Assembly: GCA_018136815.1 (NCBI GenBank)
Contig: CM030937.1
Span: 5,412,632 to 5,476,631, forward strand
Source of the DNA: Isochrysis galbana
Taxonomy: Eukaryota > Haptophyta > Isochrysidales > Isochrysidaceae
Direction: 5' to 3'
Length of the DNA: 64,000 nucleotides
In this document: positions 10,149 to 20,375 of the stretch, piece after piece
Layout of the letters: each line of letters starts with the position of its first letter
How positions within the stretch are numbered: the first letter of the stretch is position 1
Program-made: the position numbers and the translations under genes
The notes under the pieces: generated by a model
Databases searched by the model: none
Seen by the model: only the letters and a program-made list of their open reading frames with translations
What the model was told of the DNA's origin: nothing

Positions 10149-10705
10149 AAAAAAATCTTCTTAAAAAATCTCCGCTACATGTGCGACATGAGGCAGTGTG
10201 CTCGTGGACCTCCGTTCTACCCAACCTTAACCTCCCCTAACAACCCCCTTCCCCTTCCCCAGTTCCCTCTTTATAGCGGAGAAGCTGGTTCCGGGGAGAC
10301 CGCGCGCGCTGCTTCGGCCAGGGGTTGGAGAGAAGGGGGCGGGAGACTATGGCTTCTCCTTTGCTGTGGCTCTGCTTGAATCTCCTTCTCCTATATCCCA
10401 TAGAATCACTCTTGCTATCCGTTGGGGTCCCTATTAAAAGAGAGTTAGCTGCTCTAGGCGATGTTTCGCATATCTAGACCTCCCGCCGCTTGCAGAAGGT
10501 CTTCCGATATTTCTAGATTGAAGTCTTTGTCCACCGTGTAGAGAGGGCTTATCATTTTCTTAATATGTTTGTTGCTCGGGGCGTGTAGCCCCATATTTTC
10601 TCGTTGTTTCTTTAGCCTCTGAAAGAAACCGACTTTCGCCGTTACTAATAGGTGGTATCTCGCAAGGAGCAAGGATCGCTCTTAAGTCTTAAGTCTTAAG
10701 ATCGA
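10149..10705 (-). mobile_element. LINE family 1, 5'-truncated copy 1
   Basis: The minus strand encodes the LINE ORF C-terminus (10454-10690), reading RYHLLVTAKVGFFQRLKKQR ... LLQAAGGLDMRNIA, then a 300-bp 3' UTR ending at the A-tract/TCTTCTT block at 10149-10170. It is near-identical to 38148-38670. At the 5' break a TCTTAAG heptamer is triplicated (about 10681-10700), where the other copy has one. Confidence 0.8.
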
Positions 10706-10707
10706 CG

Positions 10708-10930
10708 GGGGGAAGATCAGTACGAGTCTGGCCCATGTGGGCAAAGGAGTGCGCCTCCAGACAGACCCGCGCCCATTGGGGGTCTGGGTCAGGATGTTGG
10801 ATGCTCAGCCCATGCCCATGCCACGAGGCAAGGCATGAGAGTGACTCACGCCCCCCCCCCCCGAGGGGAGTTAGTGCCAGGTGAAGCGCCCCCATTGACC
10901 CCCACTTATAAAAGTAGGTTTGTGAGAGCG
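10708..10930 (+). repeat. family A, partial copy
   Basis: It shares CAGTACGAG.CTGG, GGGTCTGGGYCAG and the end CCCATTGACCCCCACTTATA with 47880-48090. Only the 3' half of the family is present. Confidence 0.6.
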
Positions 10931-11690
10931 TCACCCAAGGTGGGGCGTGCAGTAGGGGTGGCATCCAGCATCCATGCTGTTTGACGAAACTGCGAGGAGG
11001 CCCGGGCAATCGTTCCCAGGTCCCACAGGGGCACAGGGGGGGGGAGGGATTTCCCCAAAAGTAGCAGCGGGGGCTTCCTTGCTCGAGTTCCTCGACTTTG
11101 AAACGCTGTTGCGGCTGGCAGCGACCTTGCAGCCCAGTGCCGCCCGGGGAGATTCGACGCGCCTCGTTGTGGTTGTGGCCGATGTGCCGATGTGACGATT
11201 TGACACACACGAGTGACGAGTGACGACCCTGAGCCTGAGCCTGAGCGTCCCGACGCCTCGAGGGTTCCAAGAATAGCTGAGGCATGGAGTCTAAGTTGTT
11301 CCACCGGTATGCAGGTGCCACAAGGTTTGAGGAGCCCGCATACTGTATACTGTGCAGTACCTGTGCAGTACCTGTGCAGTACCTATGGTCCCAATTATAA
11401 TACTACTACTTATTAATACTACTTATAAAACTGCAATAATAATAATAGTAGTAGTAATGATGTAGTAATATACAGGCACGCGCATGAGCATGCACCATAT
11501 ACACATATACACATAGGCCCCGGACCCCGGAAACCGCAAAATTGCGTCGCGCCGCCTAGTCCTCCTCTTCATGCTCCCCCTCTTCACTTTCCTCACCATC
11601 CTCTGCCAAAGGATCATCAATCTCCATCTCCGTTTCCCACTCCAGCACGGTGTCTGCTTTCTCGCTTGCGAAATTGCGCTCCAACAGGAG
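10931..11690. other. gene-free spacer with ATT/AGT trinucleotide patch
   Basis: No recognisable gene. At 11340-11475 there are repeated CAGTACCTGTG units followed by irregular AAT/AGT trinucleotides. Confidence 0.4.
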
Positions 11691-12205
11691 ATTAGTGTGG
11701 CAACGCACCACCCCCCCGATGGAGTGCGGTAAGAAATGGGACCCGTTTGCGTAAGCAAACGGGCGGAGAGGGGCGGCTGGCGACAGGTGGGAGATGAGGA
11801 GGGAGAGACTCAAGGCGCCTACGAGAACCCTTGTGGCAGGTATCTCGAGGCGCAGTCTTTTATTCCTCGAGGACCGCTCGCGGCGAGAGCTGTAAGGGCC
11901 GTTCCTCTTCACGACGAGAGGACCCTCCCCCCCCCCCCCCCGGTGCTTTTTCCCGGAGAGTCGGCCGACGTCGATCGGTCCGCCTCAATGGGTTTTCCCT
12001 CATTTTAACTTGTGGGGAGTTAGAATGAGAGAGCCGGGGGCTTGCGAGGGGGGAGGGGGGAGATTTGGAGGGGTGCATAGGAGTATGTATCTGTGTCAAC
12101 AACACGCGTCAAGGTGTACGGGCAGGTGCGCTGAGGGCTGTCGTGTTGGTGCCAGGCTAGTGAGAGTAGTGGTACTAACGCTCAGTTGTTTTATTATCAC
12201 TGAAG
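11690..12205 (+). repeat. dispersed element DH, fullest copy
   Basis: The left part (family H, 11700-12010) is the inverse of 47265-47640. The right part (family D, 12030-12205) matches 3351-3520. The same junction occurs at 45856-46060, showing D and H form one element. A perfect hairpin CCCGTTTGC-GTAA-GCAAACGGG lies near 11742-11763, and a C-run at 11929-11941. Confidence 0.6.
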
Positions 12206-12715
12206 TTGAAGTTGTCGAGTGATTTGGCCGCCATACGGATACGGTCCAGGTCCCACCACTTGCCACTTGGAGGAGCGTGTGATGGCGCGGTCGGCGGCCG
12301 CTGAGTCGAAGAAACGATTTTCAAGGAATTTGTCGAGTCTATTCGTTGTGGTGCTACACCCTTGAGCCTTGAGCGGCGTCGTCGAGCGCGCTAGTGCTAG
12401 TGTTGCCGTGCTGCAGAAGTTGGAGTGGTCTCTCGGCGGGGGGTACCACGTTGGAAATTGTAGTCTTGTAAGAGATCTTGTTGGCCAGCATTCCTAGATC
12501 CCTAGCCACATATACCGGACGAGCCATGCACCAACCGCGCACACCCCCATCGCGGGGTAGGGGCTCCGTTGCTGCCGATGAGGCGATGAGGCACGGTCCC
12601 TCAGCACTAGGATTAGACTAGGACAACAAGAAAACTCCGACCGGTTCTCTCTCGAACGAAGCCCCACTTCAGCACACCCCGCACCCCTCTTCCCCCCCCC
12701 CCTGCGGTATCGCCG
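12206..12715. other. gene-free spacer
   Basis: Nothing recognised. Confidence 0.35.
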
Positions 12716-12759
12716 CAGTGCGTCGCCGTGCGATCTCCCCGGCGCTCCCTCTCACCCTC

Positions 12760-13249
12760 TTTCTCTCTCTGTCTCTCTCTCTCTCTCCCCTCCCCCCCCC
12801 TTTCACGCACACTCACTCACTCGCTCACTTACTCGCTTGCTTACTCGGTCGCTCTTCATCTCCCTCCCTTTTCCTGCCGCTGCCGCTCGTCGCCCCCCTT
12901 TCTCCCCCTCAGCACTCACTCTCCTCTCTTGCCGCCACCGCCGCTCCCACATCTCTTCTCTCCCTCCCCCCCGTGCACGCCCTTGCGCTCCTTCCGCGCC
13001 CTCCAAGCCGTCTTGCTTCTTCTCCCCCCCCTGCTTCCCTCCCAGCTCCAATCTCTTCTCGCGCCGCAGGACGCACACATCCTCTTTGGTTTCCACACCG
13101 CCACATCCTTTCTCCCGGCCAAGCCCTTGTCTTCCTAGCTCTCTCTCTCTCCTCTTCTCTCACAGCCTTCCCCCCCCGCATCCCATCATCACCCCCGCCC
13201 CCCCCCGCTCCTCCCCCCCCTCGTCCTTACCGCCCCTTCTCCCCCTCAA
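12760..13249 (+). promoter_or_regulatory. long C/T-rich region upstream of trpCF
   Basis: About 490 bp of strongly C/T-biased sequence, including (CT)n runs and C-runs, ends at the ATG at 13250. The open frames through it (up to 247 codons) are Pro/Ser/Leu low complexity and are taken as artefacts. Confidence 0.45.
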
Positions 13250-14928
13250 ATGTCTTCCAAGCTCAATATGATTGTTGCGCAGCGTCGACTAGACGTGGCG
13301 GCTGCCAAAGCGCACACATCCCCGTCCGCCCTGCGTGCGCGCATCACCACGTCTCCCAACGATTTCGTGGCCACTCTGCGCGCGCGTGCCACCCCAGTCG
13401 CCCTGCTCGCCGAGATGAAGAGAGCCTCCCCTTCCAAGGGCGACATTGCCAAGGGAGTTGATGCTGCACAGCAGGCGCTCAGCTATGCACTTGCTGGTGC
13501 TGCGACGATCTCAGTGCTCACAGAGCCTAACTGGTTCAAGGGGTCGCTCACCGACCTCGAGCGCGTCCGCCGCGCGCTCGAGGAGGGAGGGCTATCGCCC
13601 GGAGTATGTGTGCTCAGGAAGGACTTCATCATCGACGAGTACCAGCTGCTCGAGGCGCGGGCATACGGCGCTGACACTGCGCTGCTAATCGTCGCTTCGC
13701 TGCCTATCGACGAGCTCAAGATGCTCATGGTGAATCCCCCATCACAATGCACCAGCCCGCTGAGCAAGCGCTAACGCCCGCGATCAACCCGTCTTCCGCC
13801 CTCCACCTCGTCACTCCCCACCTATACTACCACTCGGCCCCCTAGGCGGCGTCCCGTGGTTTGGGTATGGAGCCACTCGTCGAGGTGGCCAACGAGCCTG
13901 AGATGCGGATCGCCCTCGAGGCAGGCGCGCGTGTCATCGGCATTAACAACCGCAACCTTCACACGTTTGAGGTGGACATGAGCACCACTGGTCGCTGCGC
14001 CGCGCTTGTGCCCAAGGACTCGGACGTGATTTTGCTGGCGCTCTCAGGCGTCGCCAACCATGCTGACGTCACCGCGTTCCTCGAGGTGGGGGCCAAGGGC
14101 GTATTGGTGGGCGAGAGCCTAATGCGCGCGCCCTCGCCGGCGGTGCTTGCGCGCGAGCTCCTGGCACTACCACCGCCGGCTGCGATGTGCAAGGTCTGTG
14201 GCGTGCGAGACGCCGAGGCAGCCATCACCGCTGCCATGGAGGGGGCCGACTTTATTGGCCTTATCTTCGCGCCCTCAAAGCGGCAAGTGAGTGTAGACGA
14301 GGCGACCAAGATCGTGCGTGCTGTGCGCGAGGCCAAGCCGAGACTGACGGACTGGTCGCTGCCGCGCTTCCCCCAACGCGCAGCACCAACAGAAGCGAAG
14401 GACGAGGCGCGCGAGACACGCCTGTGGCTCGAGGGATGGTCGGCATTGCTCCGGCGCGCCTCTGCGCAGGGCGGGCCGCTAATCGTCGGCGTCTTCGTGG
14501 ACGCATCTATCGAGGAAATGAACGCGACGGCAGAGGCGGTCGGCCTAGACTTGATACAACTGCACGGGCAATCTGAGGGATGGGAAGTCGCGTCCAAGCT
14601 TGTGCGGCCTGCAGTGCGTGTCGTCCACATGGATTCACAGCTGAACGCCGACGAGGTGTGTGCAGAAATGCGTGGCGGGCCTCCAGTGGCTATCCTGCTT
14701 GACTCCAAAGGCGGCGGCACCGGCAAGACTTTTGACTGGGCCATCGGCGCAGAGGTGCAGCAGCGGACACCCTTTATCTTGGCGGGCGGCCTCACGCCTG
14801 ACAACGTTGCCGCGGCAGTGCAGCAAGTACGCCCGTGGTGCGTGGACGTTTCTAGTGGCGTCGAGACAGATGGCCAAAAGGACCACGCGAAAATCCGCGC
14901 CTACATCCGCAACGCCAAGGCAGCGTGA
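13250..14928 (+). CDS. trpCF: indole-3-glycerol-phosphate synthase / phosphoribosylanthranilate isomerase fusion
   Basis: Exons 13250-13729 and 13846-14928 join in phase 0 across a 116-bp intron (ATG|GTGAAT ... CCCTAG), giving 520 residues. Residues 1-268 are a TrpC barrel: EMKRASPSKG (E55, K57), VLTEPNWFKGS, VLRKDFIID (K124), LVEV (E173), INNRNL (N195), SGV and VLVGESLMR, all catalytic or phosphate-binding motifs of the family. Residues about 274-520 are a TrpF barrel: CKVCGVRD, GLIFAPSKRQV, LIQLHGQSE, GGGTGKTFDW, FILAGGLTPDNV and VDVSSGVE. The enzyme catalyses two consecutive tryptophan steps, PRA to CdRP to indole-glycerol phosphate. The TrpC-TrpF order is as in Escherichia coli. No convincing targeting peptide is seen, although the pathway is often plastidic in algae, so an upstream exon cannot be excluded. 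Confidence 0.95.
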
Positions 14929-15437
14929 ACGGGCGGCCAGTGATGCAATCAGCGCTCGCTGCGGTCCTCAATAGGCGCCTGCGGCGTTCCCCGCGCCCTG
15001 CCATGGATGGAGAGAACAGCATCCGCGACCATTTGCACGCTCGGACGGCATGTGGGCCCATGAGCACGCTCGAGCGGAGCCTCCATTCCCCGTAGGCGTT
15101 CCCATCACGCTCGTGTGCACATCGCTCGCAAATCGATGATGCTGCGGACACACTTTCTGCCAATCTCCTCAAACGCGTATGTGCCGCGTGACTCGCAAGC
15201 CACACTTAGCTTAGTCATCCTCTGTGTGACTCACCCGCCCCGGTTGCCCTGGTCTTTGTCCTCGCGTGTTAGGCCATTTGCCTACCCACCCGCTTCCTCA
15301 ATACAGCAATTCAGTCATTGAGGCTACCGTCCATTTATGCCTGTCTACTGTGTCATGTCATATGTCATCTGGCTACCGTCCGCTTATGCCTGTCGACTAC
15401 CTGATGTCATCTGATAGCGTCTCCCGCTCGTGGATAG
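14929..15437. other. gene-free spacer
   Basis: trpCF 3' flank. A repeated GGCTACCGTCC(A/G)(T/C)TTATGCCTGTC unit lies at about 15320-15400. Otherwise nothing seen. Confidence 0.4.
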
Positions 15438-17062
15438 GTGGATAAAAAAAACCTTTTAAAATTCTCGCCTCACGCGCGGCCACTGGTTTAACTACTGTAG
15501 CCACGCCCACTTCCCTTCCTCTCCCTCGCTTCCCGCCTTGAGGCAGCTCCCCTCGTGCACTACTCGGGGCCCAGGTTGCGGGGGGGGTTAGGTTGGGCGG
15601 GGTGCACCGACCCCTAGTGGAGATTCCCCGTCTTCCTCCTGTGCCTCTAGGTGGCCCGTTTCTTTTGTGTCGAGGCGTGGGTGTCATCGCATGGCATGTT
15701 TTTTGTCCCTTGTGTTGTTGTTGTTGTTTCCGCGGTGTGGTTACTTGTCGCTCGGAGGCGGGGTGTGCGTGCCTAGGTCTTAGGCGAGCCTCTCGGCAAG
15801 GCCGATTGCTTTCGCTACTAGGCCTAGACGGGCACTCATTTTTAATGTCCCTTTGTCGTCTTCTACAAAGGTCGGAGCGCTGAGCTCTGGCGGGTTCTTG
15901 AGTTTCGGTCTTCTTCCCTGGGCCGCCTTTCTTGTGCGTGCCAGGCTGTGTGTGTTCGGCGTAGTGAGACCTCTTACTAGGGTAGTGAATCTCACTAGTG
16001 TGGATTCTAGAACGGGTATATAGTGGTACTTATATGACTCGAACTCTACTCTGTAGAAGTCTCTTATTATGTATTTCCACGCAATGACGTATAGAGTTTT
16101 CAGGCTGTCGGGGGTAGTCGCGTCTGGATACGCGAAGAGTCTGTCTTTCGCCTTTTGCTTTCGGGTCCGATTCGCTTTGGGGGTATAGTCTGTGATGGCA
16201 TCTATGGCGTCGAATACTTTTGTCGTCGCGGGGCACCACGCTAGGTGGCACGAGTTCTCTTGATGGCGGTTGCACAGCCTGCAATTTTCCGTTGGGCTGT
16301 CCGTGAATCTGTTCTTGGTCCCTATTCTTCTATGAGTGATGTGTTTGAATGAAGTGAGGGTGCTTGTCGGTGTGTTTTAGTAGTGGAAGGGTGTACAGCT
16401 TGGCTACGTGTTTCCACTCTTCTTTTGTGATGTCTAGCCGTCTCTCCCAAGCTTTCCTGGCCGTCTGCGAGGCGTTGTGTCGTGTCTCTTTGAGTGTGGC
16501 TTTAGTGATGTCGGAGACTGTGATCGCGTCGAGCGCGATTTTGCCTTTGTGTATGGCGTATTCATCGGCTAGCGGGTACTCCGTGTTTTTCGGTCCTTTG
16601 TATCCGTTTTCCCATTGGGCCGGGAGGTGGTAGTTTTGGATTTCGCCGGTGTCTACTACATCGCCGGTGTCGGCGGCCTCTCCAAAGTAGTCGGTGTCGA
16701 CGTGGAGCCATATGTTGTTGAGCTTTTTTATGTATCTGTCGTCGTCCGAGACCCTTATTTCTTCGTTTACGGTCTCTTTCGATTCATGGGGGGGGTCCTC
16801 GCTCGCCTGGCTGGCCGGTGCGCTCGCGGCGCTTAGCCGCTTCTTGTTCGCACACGCAGAAACGGTGCGTGAAGGGTAGACCCTGTGCGGTCTCGGGGCG
16901 CCAGCCTTTGCAGCCGCGAAGGCTGCCGTGAATCATCAGTTTGTGCGGAGATTGAATCGTCGCGGGCATGCTTAGCGTTTTGCACGCCCTGACTCCGTAG
17001 TTGACCGGAACCGTAGCGTTTCCGACATTGACGATGAGTTTACGAGGGAAGCTACCGTCCAA
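15438..17062 (-). pseudogene. LINE family 2 ORF C-terminal half, frameshifted
   Basis: On the minus strand a conceptual LINE polyprotein tail reads in three pieces. One is an early segment (17062-16870). The second runs about 16860-16352 and contains YHLPAQWENGYKGPKNTEYP and ARKAWERRLDITKEEWKHVA. The third runs about 16345-15780 and contains FKHITHRRIGTKNRF followed by CRLCNRHQENSCHLAWC, a C-x2-C-x8-H-x3-C zinc knuckle typical of LINE ORF2 C-termini, and ends ...GLAERLA. It aligns along its length with LINE family 1 at 38451-39316. At least two frameshifts (near 16350 and 16865) kill it. The 3' UTR ends at the A-tract 15443-15451. Confidence 0.8.
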
Positions 17063-17374
17063 AAACGATCCTTTGTCGAATCAAGCCGAAGCTTGATCGT
17101 GGGGCAAGTCTCAGCGGGGCTAGGGCATGGAGTGAAAAGAAGTCTTGAGAGAGCGGGGGAAGGGGCGCGCTACATCGCGACGAGGGACCACAAGACACGA
17201 GACACCACCCCACATCACTCACTCACCTACCAGAAAACTCCGAAAACTAACGCAACATCGCACAAACAAATCAATGAAACGAGTAGGGACAAACGAACAA
17301 ATGCGGCGTGCAATGCGGCGGAGCTTCGAGGCACCTCATTGACAAAAACAAAACTCACTCAATTTTCTCACACA
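17063..17374. other. gene-free spacer
   Basis: Nothing recognised. Purine-rich with ACAAA words. Confidence 0.35.
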
Positions 17375-17835
17375 CTACACATTGATAGAAGCACCGCATC
17401 CGCCTAGAGTATATAAAATACTCTGGATGCGACATCCTTGGCCCGCCGAGACGTATAGGTGCCAGCGGGTAGTGTAGGCTGCTTTGGACACGAAAGTGCC
17501 TGCGCCTCCTTCGAGCTTCATTCGCTCACGGTTGCCCTTCAGGAAGGTTAGTCCCTCCTTCTCGACCGCCTTGATTAGAGCGCCCAAGTTGAGTTGTTTG
17601 GCTTGAGCGAGACCATCTGCTTCGACGACCAGGTGTGCCGCCACATCCTGGAGAGCGTTGTACAGCGACTTTCGCGAAGTGGCGCCTCGCCTATTGAGCT
17701 TGTCCTCGATGGATACGATTTTGACGCGTACGTTGATGTCGGTCTGATTCACGCGAAGGGTGGTGAGTTCGCCATACCTTTCATGAAATTGTTGAGCGCA
17801 GTCTTCATTGACGGCAAGGCCAGGGACTGTAGTTA
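17375..17835 (-). CDS. unrecognised ORF fragment
   Basis: The frame stays open on the minus strand from about 17835 to the stop at 17375, without an ATG at its head, so it is likely a truncated fragment. The visible part contains NVRVKIVSIEDKLNRRG, LYNALQDVAAHLVVEADGL and EGLTFLKGNRERMKLEGGAG and has normal amino-acid diversity. I do not recognise the family. It is cut at its 5' side where the GTTAACT-rich hAT-like sequence begins. It may be part of a transposable element. Confidence 0.35.
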
Positions 17836-18720
17836 ACTACCAACGTTGGGGGGCACTAGTTAGTAGCCAATTGAGGAGTAGTTAGTTAACTGGTTGTATG
17901 TTTTTGGCAGTAGTTACCTGCTAGTTACGTGGTTTCCGACTTTCTAAGTTGGTAGTTAACTAGTAGTTATCTAGTAGCTAGTAGCTAGTAGATATAAAAA
18001 TATTATAATAATAGAGATGAATTAGGATATGTACAGTACAAGGAGGCCCCCCTCTCGCCTTCCCCCCAGTCCCTCAATCACTGCTCCCTCCAACCTCCGT
18101 CCAACGCCGACGAACTCCGACGATGGCGCCGAGGAGGATTTCGAGACCGTTGAGCAGCTTGCCAATAACGCTGCAGTTGCAGGGCAGGACGACGAGGTCG
18201 AACGTGTATGTTTTTACGCGGCCGGAGCAATGCATGGTGACCTCCGTAAGGCTGTGAAGGATTCGACGCTCGAGCGCTAGCTTGTGGCAGCGTACAACAC
18301 GGATTGAATACTACTACCTACTATACTAGTAGCTAGTAGCTAGTAGTAGTAGTAATAATGGAGTAATGGAGGAATGTAATAAGTCTAGACGTCTATCTAG
18401 CTAGACTAGACTTGTGACTGGTTGCGTGAAAGCTTTTGAGGATGGTTATGAGCTGTGGCAAAACATAATTGTTATCATTCATGCGTTTGTATTTCACTTT
18501 ACCCTATCTAGGTTTAGTTATGGCGGGCCGCGCGCAACGCGAAGCTTCGACGCCGTTCGTGTAGTTAACTGCGAAGGAGACTTGCTCAGCCCTAGTTGCT
18601 TGCGAGTCAATAGTAGTTACTTGCGAGTTGGGGGCAGTTAGTTAACTACTTGCGCTATTTAGGAGGTAGCTAACAACCACTAACTGAGTTAACTAGTTAA
18701 CTGCTTCTCCTAGTCCCTAG
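17825..18720 (+). mobile_element. hAT-like remnant with GTTAACT subterminal repeats
   Basis: A short frame (18029-18280) ends ...ERVCFYAAGAMHGDLRKAVKDSTLER, resembling the hAT dimerisation end at 39740-39830 (S-S-A-G-V-E-R-A-F ... H-D-D-L-K ... D-S-T-L-E). On both sides the heptamer GTTAACT is repeated (near 17834, 17887, 17953, 18561, 18637, 18681 and 18689) together with TAGTAGCTAGTAG runs. This is the layout of a small hAT element with subterminal transposase sites and most of the gene deleted. Termini were not fixed. Confidence 0.5.
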
Positions 18721-19089
18721 CCTTGATTGACGGCTATGTGCCAAGGGCCTGTGATGGATCGTGCCCAGAAGTCTGGCTCTGGATCGACACCCTCTAGCTC
18801 GAGGAGCAGTTCGACAATCGCGGCGTACACGGTCGTGTCTTGGAAGGTGTAGTTAGTCCCCCTCTTGGTGGAAGGAGAGGTCGAAATTTGCGTCTGTGTC
18901 TACATCTTCTTGTTCTTCGTCTGAAGCTGGCTCCTGCGTCAGGGGCACGCGAGTCGGCCGTGAGTAAAAGTCTGGCGCCTGATGGTGGGTTGGTTGTTGA
19001 TGGTCGGTCTCCAGCCCCTCTCTCAGAGGGGCCTTGGTCGTGTTGAGTTGGGGCTTCTGTTGTGACAATTCTCTGTTGTAGTGCGCATG
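18721..19089. other. gene-free spacer
   Basis: An open minus-strand frame continues here from the family B repeat but has no recognisable motif. Confidence 0.35.
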
Positions 19090-19340
19090 CAGGGTGAGAT
19101 GTTGATTGTGCCCATAAGGGCCACCCGGTCTCGGGCCGCGCCGCCGGGGCGGCGCGACCGTCACCAGGGTGGGAGGAGCCTCTCTCTGCCATGAGGCATG
19201 CCCATTGGTTCCTTTGTGCTCCTTGTTTGTTGCGTCTGTCTTGCTGTCTGCAGTCTGCTGACGCTGAAGCCCGTCAGCAGAGGAAGGCGGGCAGGCGGGC
19301 TTGAGCGAGGGCGAGGACGGCGGCGAGAACGACATGGAAC
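19090..19340 (-). repeat. dispersed repeat family B, copy 2
   Basis: Inverted relative to 8260-8370; it shares GCATGCCCATTGG, the CCAGGGTGGG motif and the GGCGGCGCG hairpin. The minus frame (e.g. APPRRRGPRPGGPYGH) matches copy 1's APPRRRGSRLGGPHGH, so the reading frame is partly conserved. Confidence 0.55.
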
Positions 19341-20375
19341 GAGCGGCGAGAGGCGAGGGCGAGTGTGAGGAGGGCTGTGATGGCAGGGGCTGGCGAGGCG
19401 AGGCGAGTTTGTTGGGTACGAGTGTTACGAGAGCGAGAGCGACGAGAGCGAGAGCGACGGATGACGACTGACGACAGGACGACGGACAGAGACACCCAGG
19501 AAAACACCCCGACTCTCGCCCCACGACTTTCTCACATAACTCGACTGAAATCAAACCCAAACACTCCGGCCAGACAACGACGGACGACGATCAGAAGGCG
19601 ATCTGTCGGCGATCCCGTCTGGAAGGGGAATCGCACCATAACGGAAACGAGGGGCAATCCTGCCGCGCAGGATTCCAAGAGACCTACCGAATAAGACGAA
19701 AGGAGTGCGATGTGCCTAAGGGGGAGATACGAAGAGGTCGCAAATTAAACCTAATTGCCCCCTGAAGCAGATAAAGAAACGCAGGGGAGATAGCAAATTC
19801 AACCTATTTGCGAGGCGCCTGGGAGGAAGAAAGGTGGGGAAACTTCCCTTCTCTTTCGAGAGAAAGAGAGAGGGCGCTCCACAACCCACGATCCCATGCA
19901 TCCAAGCGAAGCTTTTGACCGAGAACGAGAACGAGAGAATTATAACGATAAATACCGAACGACGAAGAGAAGAGCGAAGCCTAACGAGTGTCGATTCGCG
20001 AATGCGACAGTCTTCCGGATTATTGGTTGTTATGTGTTAGTGCGCGTGGAGGCAAGAGAGAGGAGGAAGCGGAGTGCGCGCTCCATGACCGTATCGTTTC
20101 CTAACGATAGTTTTATTCGCACACTGCAAGACGTAATGCCCATTTTTTCTCTCTCCCTACCTCGGCAGCCTGCCATCACAGCCACAAGATGATTCACGAA
20201 TACAACGCACAACGCACGCAATTTGGACTTGTCCGCGCAGCTAGCGGCACAGGCATGCGTGAGAAAAATAGGCGCATGGACGTACATGGAATATATTGAA
20301 CGGCTTGACTAAATCACAAGAAATGAGGGAGTTTGATATCCAATCCATCCAAAGCATCCTTTGCGACGGTGAGAA
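19341..20375. other. gene-free spacer with one repeat
   Basis: Mostly unrecognised. At 19920-20020 an inverted copy of 2355-2436 is present (TATAACGATAAATACCGA, CTAACGAGTGTCGATTCGCG). The rest may be the 3' region of the EF-hand gene. Confidence 0.4.

Noticed and set aside
10689-11321. 210-codon minus-strand frame
   Set aside because: It spans the family A partial copy and unrelated spacer, and its peptide is not conserved in other copies.
12718-13461. 247-codon frame overlapping the trpCF start
   Set aside because: Pro/Ser/Leu composition from the C/T leader. The conserved TrpC frame is a different one.
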